Shown piece after piece: positions 45,924-55,890 of a DNA stretch of 64,000 nt. The notes beneath the pieces are model-generated. The model was not told the origin of the DNA. It worked only from the letters and a program-made list of their open reading frames with translations, and searched no databases. The DNA comes from Marinobacter arenosus (GTDB taxonomy: Bacteria > Pseudomonadota > Gammaproteobacteria > Pseudomonadales > Oleiphilaceae): contig NZ_JAHVAO010000001.1 in the NCBI RefSeq assembly GCF_019264345.1, forward strand, positions 2,046,001 through 2,110,000, given 5' to 3'. A program made the translations under genes and the position numbers. Numbering within the stretch: the stretch's first letter is position 1; each line of letters begins with the position of its first letter.

Positions 45924-47198
45924 TTACCACCGGCGCTCGAGGCGTTTACGCATCCAGATGGCCAATGCATTCATACTGATCAGGAAGGCCAGCAGCACCA
46001 TAATGGCGGCTGACGCACGTTCGATAAAGGCCAGTTCGGGGCTACCCGCCCACAGGAAAACCTGAACCGGCAGCACGGTCGCGGAATCAAAGAATCCGTC
46101 GGGTACATCAACAATGAACGCCACCATGCCGATAAGCAGCAGCGGCGCGGTTTCGCCGAGTGCCTGGGCCATGCCGATGATCGAGCCGGTCAGCATGCCC
46201 GGCATGGCCAGCGGCAGCACATGGTGCAGAACCACCTGCATCTTGGACGCGCCAATGCCCTCGGCCGCCTCCCGGATGGAGGGTGGCACGCTCTTGATGG
46301 CAGCCCGGCTGGAAATGATGATGGTCGGCAGCGTCATCAGGGTCAGCACCAGACCACCGACGACCGGCACCGACCGCGGCATGCCGAACAGGTTGATGAA
46401 AACCGCCAGGCCCAACAGACCAAAGATGATGGAGGGCACCGCGGCCAGGTTGTTGATATTCACCTCAATGAAATCGGTGAACTTGTTCTGGGGCGCAAAC
46501 TCCTCCAGGTAGATCGCCGCCGCAACACCGATCGGGAAGGACAGGACCAGCGTGACGAACATGGTCAGCAGTGAACCGACGATCGCGCCCAGGATCCCGG
46601 CCTTGGACGGATCCCGGGAATCGCCACCACTGAAGAACACATCGTTGAAGCCGGTTTCAATCACCCCGCGCTCAAGCAGTTCATCCACCCAGGCTTTCTG
46701 CTGCTCGTCGAGCTTGATCGAATACCCCTCATCACCGGCATGCTTTACATACACGTCCACATCCGTATGGGACAGGAAGGTCATGGTCCGGGTGGTGTTC
46801 AGCCAATCCGGGTTCTGTTTGAGGGCGTCCCTGAGGGTCACCGAGGCATAGGGATTGATCAGGCCACGGACCTCGTCACGATCTTCCTCGGTGGCACCGG
46901 GAATCTCCTGAATCAGGGCCTGGACCAGCGGCTCGACGAAATCCGCCATCTTGAGCTGGCGACTGTCGGTCGGATCGTCCAGGTACATCATCTCACCATC
47001 GAGGTTCACCTCCAGGGTGATGGACGTTTTCATGAACCCGGTGTAGCCCTTACCGATGATGTCGGTGAACAGGATCACCAGGGCCGACAGGGCAATACCG
47101 ATGGCCAGAATCCCGTAGGCCCGGAAGCGGCGCTCCTTGCGATACCGGCGTTTGAGCGACTGGCGGACGATCTCCGCCTGTGAACGTTGATCAGTCAT
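45924..47198 (-). CDS. pstA: Phosphate ABC transporter permease PstA (long form)
   Basis: Inner-membrane permease of the Pst importer. At 424 aa it is longer than E. coli PstA (296 aa): after the first membrane helix it carries an extra periplasmic domain of about 140 residues (DUF3333-like). The C-terminal permease core has the conserved [27 protein letters not shown] loop and five or so helices. The start overlaps the pstC stop by eight bases (ATGACTGA), indicating translational coupling. Long PstA forms are normal in Pseudomonas-like bacteria. Confidence 0.94.
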   Translation of the reverse strand: MTDQRSQAEIVRQSLKRRYRKERRFRAYGILAIGIALSALVILFTDIIGKGYTGFMKTSITLEVNLDGEMMYLDDPTDSRQLKMADFVEPLVQALIQEIPGATEEDRDEVRGLINPYASVTLRDALKQNPDWLNTTRTMTFLSHTDVDVYVKHAGDEGYSIKLDEQQKAWVDELLERGVIETGFNDVFFSGGDSRDPSKAGILGAIVGSLLTMFVTLVLSFPIGVAAAIYLEEFAPQNKFTDFIEVNINNLAAVPSIIFGLLGLAVFINLFGMPRSVPVVGGLVLTLMTLPTIIISSRAAIKSVPPSIREAAEGIGASKMQVVLHHVLPLAMPGMLTGSIIGMAQALGETAPLLLIGMVAFIVDVPDGFFDSATVLPVQVFLWAGSPELAFIERASAAIMVLLAFLISMNALAIWMRKRLERRW

Positions 47199-48579
47199 AC
47201 TGTTCCCGATATTTACGCACGATTTTCAGGGCAATTACGTTAAGCAACAGGGTAGCCAGGAAGAGCATGGCACCCAGGGCGAAGGCAGCCAGGGTCTTGG
47301 CGCTGTCGAATTCCTGGTCACCGGTCAGCAGGGTTACGATCTGCACCGTTACGGTGGTGACCGTCTCCAGCGGGTTGGCGGTCAGGTTGGCCGCGAGCCC
47401 TGCGGCCATGACCACGATCATGGTCTCGCCGATCGCCCGGGACACCGCCAGCAGAATACCGCCCATGATGCCCGGCAACGCCGCCGGGAAAATGACCTTC
47501 TTCATGGTCTCCGACTGGGTCGCCCCAAGGGCGAGCGAGCCATCCCGAAGCGACTGGGGCACGGCATTGATGACATCGTCCGACAGCGAGGACACAAACG
47601 GGATGATCATGATGCCCATGACGCCGCCGGCGGCCAGCGCACTCTGCGATGACGCGTCAATCCCGAGAGAGTCGGCCAGATCACTGATAAACGGTGCAAC
47701 GGTCAGCGCCGCGAAGAAGCCATAAACCACCGTTGGAATCCCGGCCAGCATCTCGAGCAGCGGCTTCACCACCCCACGAACCTTCCGGTTGGCGTATTCC
47801 GACAGGTAAATTGCCGATAGCAGACCCACAGGCACCGCCACCACCATGGCAATGGCGGAGATCAGCAGGGTGCCGGTGAACAGCGGGATCATGCCGAAGG
47901 CGCCCTCGGCCGCCACCTGGTCGGCACGCAATGCCGTTTGCGGGCTCCATTGGGAGCCAAAGAAAAATTCGAGGAAAGGCACCTTCCCGAAGAAACGGAA
48001 GGTCTCGAAGGCGACCGAGAAAATGATGCCAACGGTGGTCAGGATGGCGAGGGCAGCGCAGGCAAAGAACAGCCATTTCAAAATGGCCTCAACCTGCGAC
48101 CGGGCGTTGAGCCGGGGGCGGATCCGCAGCCAGCCCAGAAAGCCGGCGAGCACGGCCACGGCGACCACGAGCACCGACATCAGCATTCGGCTCTGGGCCC
48201 GCAGAGCCTGCAGCCGTTCGGCCGCTTCCGCGATGGGCGCCTCGACAAATCCCGCAGGCAGCGCACCACTGGCCACGTTGCTGATTTTACTGAGCAGCAG
48301 GCTGGCCTGCCCCTCAGACTGGGGGGCCAACTCCGGCGGCAGCCCTCCTATGACGATCAGTTGGATAACCTTGCCCTGGAAAGCGGCCCAGAGTCCCAGC
48401 ACGATGAGCGCCGGGATGCCGCTCCAAAGCGCCGCCCGGGCACCGTAATAGAATGGCAGGGACTTGAGATGACGGATACCGCCCAGTGGCATGGCCAATG
48501 ACCGGGACCGTGCATACCCGAAGCCATACGCCAGTACGGCAAGCACCAGGGTGAGCAGAAATAAATTAGCCGGTTGCAT
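47191..48579 (-). CDS. pstC: Phosphate ABC transporter permease PstC (long form)
   Basis: Partner permease of PstA. Six or more membrane helices are visible, with the ABC permease loop QSLRDGSLALGATQSETMKKVIFPAALPGIMGG and PLLEMLAGIPTVVYGFFAAL. Its 462 aa exceed the E. coli 319 aa because of an N-terminal region with additional helices and a periplasmic section. It is separated from pstS by about 140 bp that contain a strong hairpin, so its transcript is probably attenuated relative to pstS. Confidence 0.94.
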   Translation of the reverse strand: MQPANLFLLTLVLAVLAYGFGYARSRSLAMPLGGIRHLKSLPFYYGARAALWSGIPALIVLGLWAAFQGKVIQLIVIGGLPPELAPQSEGQASLLLSKISNVASGALPAGFVEAPIAEAAERLQALRAQSRMLMSVLVVAVAVLAGFLGWLRIRPRLNARSQVEAILKWLFFACAALAILTTVGIIFSVAFETFRFFGKVPFLEFFFGSQWSPQTALRADQVAAEGAFGMIPLFTGTLLISAIAMVVAVPVGLLSAIYLSEYANRKVRGVVKPLLEMLAGIPTVVYGFFAALTVAPFISDLADSLGIDASSQSALAAGGVMGIMIIPFVSSLSDDVINAVPQSLRDGSLALGATQSETMKKVIFPAALPGIMGGILLAVSRAIGETMIVVMAAGLAANLTANPLETVTTVTVQIVTLLTGDQEFDSAKTLAAFALGAMLFLATLLLNVIALKIVRKYREQYD

Positions 48580-48666
48580 GAATAATCCTGTCTACGACTT
48601 CAAGTAGGCGCCCAGTTTACAGATTGAAACGGTCCATGGCACCGGATGGTATTCCTAAACGTGCGA

Positions 48667-48703
48667 AAGGGCGCGGGCCCAATCGAGGACCCGCACCCTT
48701 GTT
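48667..48703 (-). terminator. Partial terminator or attenuator between pstS and pstC
   Basis: On the reverse strand AAGGGTGCGGGTCC pairs with GGGCCCGCGCCCTT, giving a 14-bp RNA stem with two G-U pairs and a six-base loop, followed by TTTC. It lies 19 bp after the pstS stop, inside the pst operon. This should let pstS be made in excess over the membrane components. Confidence 0.7.
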
Positions 48704-48721
48704 TGTCCCGAATCTTTCGGG

Positions 48722-49765
48722 TTACTTCAGCTCTTCCAGAGCCAGGTTCGGCATGTTCTCTGCCTTGTCCATCAGGTTCATCAGCTGGTCACGCGGCGGC
48801 ACGATCAGGCCAACGTTCTTCAGGTAGCCATTCTGACCCATGGCGGCGTTGCTGGTGAACTCGTCCACGTATTCCTGAATACCGGGAATAACGCCAACGT
48901 GTGCTTTCTTCACGTAGAAGAACAGGGAGCGGGCGACCGGGTACTCATCCGCGGCGATGCCTTCGGCGGTCGGCACCATGCCGTTCAGGGTGGCGGCCTG
49001 CAGACGGTCCGCATTCTCTTCCAGGAAGCTGTAACCGAACACACCGTACATGTCGGTGTCGCCGATCAGCTTCTGAACGATCAGGTTGTCGTTCTCGCCC
49101 GCCTCGATGAAGGCGCCGTCTTCACGCACACTTTCACAGATCGCGCCGTGCTGGTCTTCGCCCAGGCTTGCCGCTTCCGGCAGCTCGTCACAACCTGCGG
49201 CCAGGGCCAGCTCGTTGAACGAATCACGGGTGCCGGAGGTCGGGGGCGGCCCCATCACACGGATCGGCTTGTTCGGCAGGCTGGAATCCACGTCGCTCCA
49301 ATTCTTGTTCGGGTTGGCCACCCACTCGCCGTCGACCGGCACCTTGGAACCCAGGGCCAGGAACAGCTGCTTGAGGGTGATTTCCAGGTTCTCGGCGTCC
49401 TTTGAGCTGGCAATGACAATGCCGTCGGAACCGATACGGAATTCGGTGATGTCGGTTACGCCATTCTTCTGGCACAGCTCGTACTCAGACGCCTTCATTC
49501 GACGTGACGCGTTGGTGATGTCCGGGTGCTGGGTGCCAATGCCCTGACAGAACAGCTTCATGCCGCCGCCGGAACCCGTGGATTCCAGCTTTGGGGTGTT
49601 GAAATCGGTTTTGGTACCGAAGCGCTCGGCAACCACGGTTGCAAACGGGTAAACCGTGGAAGAACCCACGATACTGATAGTGTCGCGGGCCATGGCCGGT
49701 GCAGACATGGCGGCGACGGAGCCGGCCAGTGCAACAGTTGCGAGTGCTTTGTTCAGTTTAATCAC
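48722..49765 (-). CDS. pstS: Periplasmic phosphate-binding protein
   Basis: High-affinity phosphate receptor of the Pst importer. A signal peptide (MIKLNKALATVALAGSVAAMSAPAMA) is followed by the phosphate-binding loop ISIVGSSTVYPFATVV, with TSGTRDSF as the second anion loop. At 347 aa it is the typical Pseudomonas-like PstS, including QKNGVTDITEFRIGSDGIVIA. The start codon is GTG (49763-49765), with GGAG eight bases upstream. A PHO box and -10 lie 60-90 bp upstream. Confidence 0.96.
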   Translation of the reverse strand: MIKLNKALATVALAGSVAAMSAPAMARDTISIVGSSTVYPFATVVAERFGTKTDFNTPKLESTGSGGGMKLFCQGIGTQHPDITNASRRMKASEYELCQKNGVTDITEFRIGSDGIVIASSKDAENLEITLKQLFLALGSKVPVDGEWVANPNKNWSDVDSSLPNKPIRVMGPPPTSGTRDSFNELALAAGCDELPEAASLGEDQHGAICESVREDGAFIEAGENDNLIVQKLIGDTDMYGVFGYSFLEENADRLQAATLNGMVPTAEGIAADEYPVARSLFFYVKKAHVGVIPGIQEYVDEFTSNAAMGQNGYLKNVGLIVPPRDQLMNLMDKAENMPNLALEELK

Positions 49766-49823
49766 GTTGAGTCTCCATTAATCGGTTGGACTTAGAGTGT
49801 GTATCTGTTTTACCGATGAGTGC

Positions 49824-49857
49824 AGAGTAATTGGACTCTGTGACAACTTTGTTACAG
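49824..49857 (-). promoter_or_regulatory. PHO box and -10 element of pstS
   Basis: On the reverse strand CTGTAAC, 4 bp (AAAG), TTGTCAC occupies 49840-49857. Ten base pairs later TACTCT (49824-49829) is the candidate -10. The same 7-4-7 plus 10-bp spacing occurs at phoB. Confidence 0.8.
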
Positions 49858-49961
49858 CTTCTGAAATATAGTCGCGATAACGTAAATCTGCTTGCAGCAA
49901 CGCCAAAGCCCGTTAACATGCGGGGTAAAACAATTCCAGATGTCCGAACAAGGCAGGCTCC

Positions 49962-50366
49962 ATGACGGCACTAGACGATAACAAACCGACTCCTCGAGGG
50001 GAGTTGACGCTCCAGATCGTTCCCCTTCCCTCCGACACCAACCCGAATGGCGACGTCTTTGCTGGCTGGCTGGTCAAGCAGATGGACATCGCGGCCGCCA
50101 CCATGGCAGGACGCATTTCGCTGGGACGCAACGCCACCGTCGCCATGGATCGGATGGAGTTTCTGTCGCCGCTGCGCGTTGGTTCTCAGGTTGGCTGTTA
50201 CTGCGAACTCGTGGACATTGGCCGCAGTTCAATGAAGATCAGCGTGGAGGTATGGACACTGGATCGAACCGCGAAGAACCCGCGCAAGGTGACCGAGGGG
50301 CTGTTTGTGTACGTCGCCATTGATGAGCACGGCCGCATCCGCGAGGTCCCCGAACAAAGCCGGTGA
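49962..50366 (+). CDS. Acyl-CoA thioesterase, YciA-like hot-dog protein
   Basis: A 134-aa single hot-dog-fold protein of the YciA/BACH group, which hydrolyses a broad range of acyl-CoAs. The conserved PSDTNPNGDVFAGWLVKQMDIAAA segment carries the catalytic Asn/Asp region, and VAMDRMEFLSPLRVGSQV and RKVTEGLFVYVAID complete the fold. It is divergent from pstS, whose PHO box lies within the shared 196-bp gap, but nothing suggests it is phosphate-regulated. Confidence 0.88.
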   Translation: MTALDDNKPTPRGELTLQIVPLPSDTNPNGDVFAGWLVKQMDIAAATMAGRISLGRNATVAMDRMEFLSPLRVGSQVGCYCELVDIGRSSMKISVEVWTLDRTAKNPRKVTEGLFVYVAIDEHGRIREVPEQSR

Positions 50367-50400
50367 CTGCCGGCCATGCCGGCAAACCGTGACGCCGCGG

Positions 50401-51585
50401 TTATGAACCGGCCGAAGCGGGGCGCGCCCGGGCCAGGGACCACAAACCGAGCACCGGCCCGGGAACCAGCAACAGCACAACCCAGACGCCAAGCTGCCCC
50501 CACAGGCCACTGGTCAGCCAGATGGCCGGTAACGTCAGGCCAAATCCGACCGCATTCATGACCGCGAGAGACGAGCCCACGGATTCCCGCGGCGCAGTCG
50601 CAGCCGCGAGCGCCGAGAATTGCGGCGAATCGGCAATCACCGCAACCCCCCAGATGAGCAGCAGTACCATCAGAATTTCCGGCGCCAACCCGCTCAGCCA
50701 CGGGTAGAGCAGGCAGACGCTGCCGGACAGCATGAGCGCACGCCGGGCTACCCACTCACTGCCTTTGGTGCGGCTCAGCCGGCCACCACCAATACACCCG
50801 GCCGCGCCGATGCCGATCACGGCAAACGCGAACCAGGGGATCAGGCTGGCGTCCTGTCCCAGCCGGGCCAGCTCACGCCCTATCAGAAGCGGCGTGAGGG
50901 TCCAGAACGCATAGAGTTCCCACATATGGCCAAAATACCCACCGGCGACCGCCCGGAACCGGGGTATGCGCAACGCCGCCAGGCCCTGACTCAGGGGCAG
51001 TGGGCCATTGCTTTTCGGCAGGTGCGGACCGTCACCCAGTAAAAACACCAGCACGCCCCCGGCCAGTGCCAGTACGGATGCCACCAGTAACGGCCACTCC
51101 CAGGGCATGCCGAAGGTGGCGCCCCGCATCAGATGGGGCAACGCCGTACCCAGAGTAAGCATGCCGACCAGCCAGGCCAGCGCCGCACCTGCGTATTTCG
51201 GAGTCCAGGCAATCACCATTTTCATGCCCAGGGGATAGATGCCAGCCAGGCACAGTCCGGTGGCGAATCGAAGGAGAAAATCCAGTGGTGGCGAACCGGC
51301 GGCGAACACAAATCCACCATTGACAAGGGCACCCAGCAGACTCGACAACGCAAAGATCCGGCTCGCGCCGAACCGGTCTGCCAGGCCTGTCACTGCAATG
51401 GTCAGCGTGCCCGCGATAAAGCCCGCCTGAACCGCCAGCGTCAGCCGGCCCAGATCGGATTCGGTCAGCCCCAACTCCGCCGACAGTGACAGCCAGACGC
51501 CATTGATGCTGAACCAGAGCGACGTGCCGAACAGCTGGGCCAGGACAATGACAGGCAAGGGAAAACGTCTGAGCAGGTCGATCAT
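50401..51585 (-). CDS. Major facilitator superfamily transporter
   Basis: A 394-aa protein with twelve predicted membrane helices. MFS motif A is weakly visible as GLADRFGASRIFALSS between helices 2 and 3, and RFATGLCLAGIYPLGMKMVIAW is typical of the helix 4-5 region. The second half has SRTKGSEWVARRALML. There is no clear substrate indicator; the group resembles uncharacterised efflux-type CynX/NNP-like proteins. It is monocistronic and convergent with the thioesterase gene, 34 bp apart. Confidence 0.82.
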   Translation of the reverse strand: MIDLLRRFPLPVIVLAQLFGTSLWFSINGVWLSLSAELGLTESDLGRLTLAVQAGFIAGTLTIAVTGLADRFGASRIFALSSLLGALVNGGFVFAAGSPPLDFLLRFATGLCLAGIYPLGMKMVIAWTPKYAGAALAWLVGMLTLGTALPHLMRGATFGMPWEWPLLVASVLALAGGVLVFLLGDGPHLPKSNGPLPLSQGLAALRIPRFRAVAGGYFGHMWELYAFWTLTPLLIGRELARLGQDASLIPWFAFAVIGIGAAGCIGGGRLSRTKGSEWVARRALMLSGSVCLLYPWLSGLAPEILMVLLLIWGVAVIADSPQFSALAAATAPRESVGSSLAVMNAVGFGLTLPAIWLTSGLWGQLGVWVVLLLVPGPVLGLWSLARARPASAGS

Positions 51586-51756
51586 TGTTGTTGTCTTTTA
51601 TGCGAGCGATGGGGCAAGCCTAGCCTCGGGAGGCCTGCTTCGCCCATGCTACTTTGGTGTCTTGCAACCCATTGGCAAGGCACGCGGAATCTGCAATGGT
51701 AATATCGTTGCACGGAATCCCTTCAACAACCAGCCACCCAGCCACGGGATGCGCAT

Positions 51757-52383
51757 ATGACTGTCCGACGTCTCAAAGCGGTCCTTCTCGCCCTGACCCT
51801 GACGGCGCCACCGGTAGCGGCTGACATTACCCTGTCGCCATTCGCCGGTTTTCGCATGAGCAGTTCGGTGGATATCGAGACCGCCGGGGCCAGCACGGCG
51901 GACCAAATCGACTTCCGGGATTCCGTCAGCCAGGGACTCGTCATCAATTTCGACCTGCCGGAGCCGGGCAAACAGGGGGAACTCTACTTTGGCCGACAAA
52001 CCACCTCGGCCCGGCTGGACAGCGGTTTCTTTGACCCCGGCATCGACTCAATCGACCTGACGATTTATCAGCTCCAGTTCGGTGGGCTGTATTTCCCGAG
52101 CGGCCAAAACCACGGCGGGTTTGTCTCCGGCGTGCTGGGCGTTACCCGTCTCGAGCCGGACGATTCCGGATATGAGACCCACCACCGCGCCGCCCTGTCC
52201 CTTGGCGGCGGATACCAGTTCTTCCTGACCGAGCAACTGCGCCTGCGGCTGGACCTTCGCGGGATTTACACCGCCCTGAACTCCGGCGGTTCGGCGTTCT
52301 GCTCAGGCGGGTGCGAGCTCAGGTTCGAGAGCAGTGGCTACGTGCAGATTGAAGCTGGCGCGGGGCTGGCCATTCGCTTCTGA
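51757..52383 (+). CDS. Predicted outer-membrane beta-barrel protein
   Basis: A 208-aa exported protein. A signal peptide (KAVLLALTLTAPPVAAD) is followed by alternating hydrophobic and polar residues typical of small barrels: ITLSPFAGFRMSS at the start, YQLQFGGLYFPS and RLRLDLRGIYTAL in the middle, and VQIEAGAGLAIRF at the end, with the C-terminal Phe recognised by the Bam machinery. A CSGGC pair near residue 185 could form a disulfide-linked loop. No specific family is recognised; OmpA-like or OMP_b-brl-type small barrels are likely relatives. Confidence 0.75.
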   Translation: MTVRRLKAVLLALTLTAPPVAADITLSPFAGFRMSSSVDIETAGASTADQIDFRDSVSQGLVINFDLPEPGKQGELYFGRQTTSARLDSGFFDPGIDSIDLTIYQLQFGGLYFPSGQNHGGFVSGVLGVTRLEPDDSGYETHHRAALSLGGGYQFFLTEQLRLRLDLRGIYTALNSGGSAFCSGGCELRFESSGYVQIEAGAGLAIRF

Positions 52384-52506
52384 CGGCGGCCCACGCCATC
52401 GCAGGCCGTTGAATGGGCGCCAACCACATCATCTGTTCAGCCCTTCACCACCCTGCTACTATCGCGGCCACATTTCTGACGCATTGGATCTAACGGAATC
52501 GACACA

Positions 52507-53304
52507 ATGGACTTTTTCCAGGCCCTATTCCTCGGCCTTCTTCAGGGGCTGACCGAATTCCTGCCCATTTCCAGCTCCGCCCACCTGATTCTGACCCCGG
52601 CTTTCTTTGGCTGGACCGATCAGGGCGTGGGTTTTGATCTGTCGGTTCACCTGGGCACCCTCCTGGCCGTGGTGCTCTACTTCCGGCGGGAGGTTTTCGG
52701 CATTGCCCGGGACGGCCTGCTCTCCATGGCCCAGCGCAGGCTGGTGGGTGAAGGGGCGCTGGCCCTGTATCTGGTGATCGGCACCATCCCGGCGGGCCTG
52801 GCGGGATTAGCACTGCTCGACCTGATCGATAATGAGCTGCGGGCTGTGGGAGTGATCTTTGCCACCACCCTGGTGTTCGGTGTGTTGCTCGGTATCGCCG
52901 ACTGGCTCCCGAAACGCCAGCGAACGCTCGATCAACTCCGCTGGAAAGATGCCGTTGTGGTCGGCATCGCCCAGGCCATGGCCCTGGTGCCCGGCACTTC
53001 CCGGTCCGGCGTCACCATCACCGCCGGTCTGTTCCTGGGCATGACCCGGGAGACCGCCTCGCGGTTTTCTTTCCTGCTGGCCATTCCGATCATCGTACTG
53101 GCCTCAGCCGTAAAGCTGCTGGAGGTCGCCACCTCCGACATTCTGGTTGACTGGAGCGGCTTTCTGATCGGCGGTATCACGTCCTTTATCATGGCGATCA
53201 CCGCCATCCACTTCTTCCTGAAATGGCTGAACACCGTGGGCATGTGGCCATACGTGGTCTATCGGATTGTCCTGGCGGGGGTGATCTACGCCGTTCTGAT
53301 GTAA
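52507..53304 (+). CDS. uppP: Undecaprenyl-diphosphatase
   Basis: Removes a phosphate from undecaprenyl diphosphate so the lipid carrier for peptidoglycan can be reused; overproduction confers bacitracin resistance (bacA). The catalytic motifs are GLTEFLPISSSAHLIL with the conserved Glu and Ser, and ALVPGTSRSGVTITAGLFLGM with the conserved Arg. Eight hydrophobic helices fit the UppP fold. The 265-aa length is normal. A palindromic repeat (copy B) lies 22 bp after its stop. Confidence 0.95.
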   Translation: MDFFQALFLGLLQGLTEFLPISSSAHLILTPAFFGWTDQGVGFDLSVHLGTLLAVVLYFRREVFGIARDGLLSMAQRRLVGEGALALYLVIGTIPAGLAGLALLDLIDNELRAVGVIFATTLVFGVLLGIADWLPKRQRTLDQLRWKDAVVVGIAQAMALVPGTSRSGVTITAGLFLGMTRETASRFSFLLAIPIIVLASAVKLLEVATSDILVDWSGFLIGGITSFIMAITAIHFFLKWLNTVGMWPYVVYRIVLAGVIYAVLM

Positions 53305-53325
53305 ACCGTCAAACATGGGGGGGAA

Positions 53326-53435
53326 GCAGGCATCGGGCAAGGCTTCCCAAAACCCGCTCAAGCACGTCCATGTGGCGCTTGAGCTCCGCCATCCATGGCT
53401 CCGCACAGTTTTGGGAAGCCTTACCCGACCCCTGC
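53326..53435. repeat. Palindromic intergenic repeat, copy B
   Basis: The outer arms (GCAGG, TCGGG, then AAGGCTTCCCAAAAC on the left, complementary on the right with three mismatched positions) enclose a core that is nearly identical to copy A: AAAAC, ACGTCCATGT, GCTCCGCCATCC, TGGCTCCGCAC and GTTTT in the same order. The arms differ in sequence from copy A but remain self-complementary. It lies between the convergent uppP and uvrD stops, 22 bp and 31 bp away. Confidence 0.85.
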
Positions 53436-53465
53436 CCAATCTACGATGCAAACCGCCCGCGAAGA

Positions 53466-55631
<2,166 letters not shown>

Positions 55632-55645
55632 AGGGAATCGTTCGC

Positions 55646-55676
55646 TACTGGTTAAATAAACAGGAGTGGAAGTATA
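55646..55676 (-). promoter_or_regulatory. LexA (SOS) box and -10 of uvrD
   Basis: TACTGGTTAAATAAACAGGA (55646-55665) has the obligatory CTG-N10-CAG with an AT-rich centre. On the reverse strand a TATACT hexamer (55671-55676) lies just upstream, so LexA would cover the promoter start. uvrD is a known LexA target in E. coli. Confidence 0.7.
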
Positions 55677-55741
55677 ACAGGAGAAAAAAGGGATTTCCGC
55701 GCGGAGAGATTCTCTAAAGCCACCAGGAAAAGTCAGAAAGA

Positions 55742-55847
55742 GCGCGGGGGAAGCGCCCCTTCAGGACTGTGTGTGGCCAGGGATGGCCACACCCAAGCGC
55801 ACATGGATGTGCTCGTAGCGTGTCCTGAAGGGGCGCTTCCCCCGTGC
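55742..55847. repeat. Palindromic intergenic repeat, copy C (inverted, diverged)
   Basis: A 22-bp perfect stem (55746-55767 with 55822-55843) surrounds the core on the reverse strand. Two internal hairpins are perfect here: GTGTGGCCA/TGGCCACAC (9 bp) and GCACAT/ATGTGC (6 bp). The ATCCATGTGCGCTTGG and GGCCATCCCTGGCC words match the cores of copies A and B, but paired bases have changed together. It lies 44 bp after the gabD stop. Confidence 0.82.
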
Positions 55848-55890
55848 GACACCCCCACCGGATGAGGGCTATCGGGTTTCCGTTTTTCTG

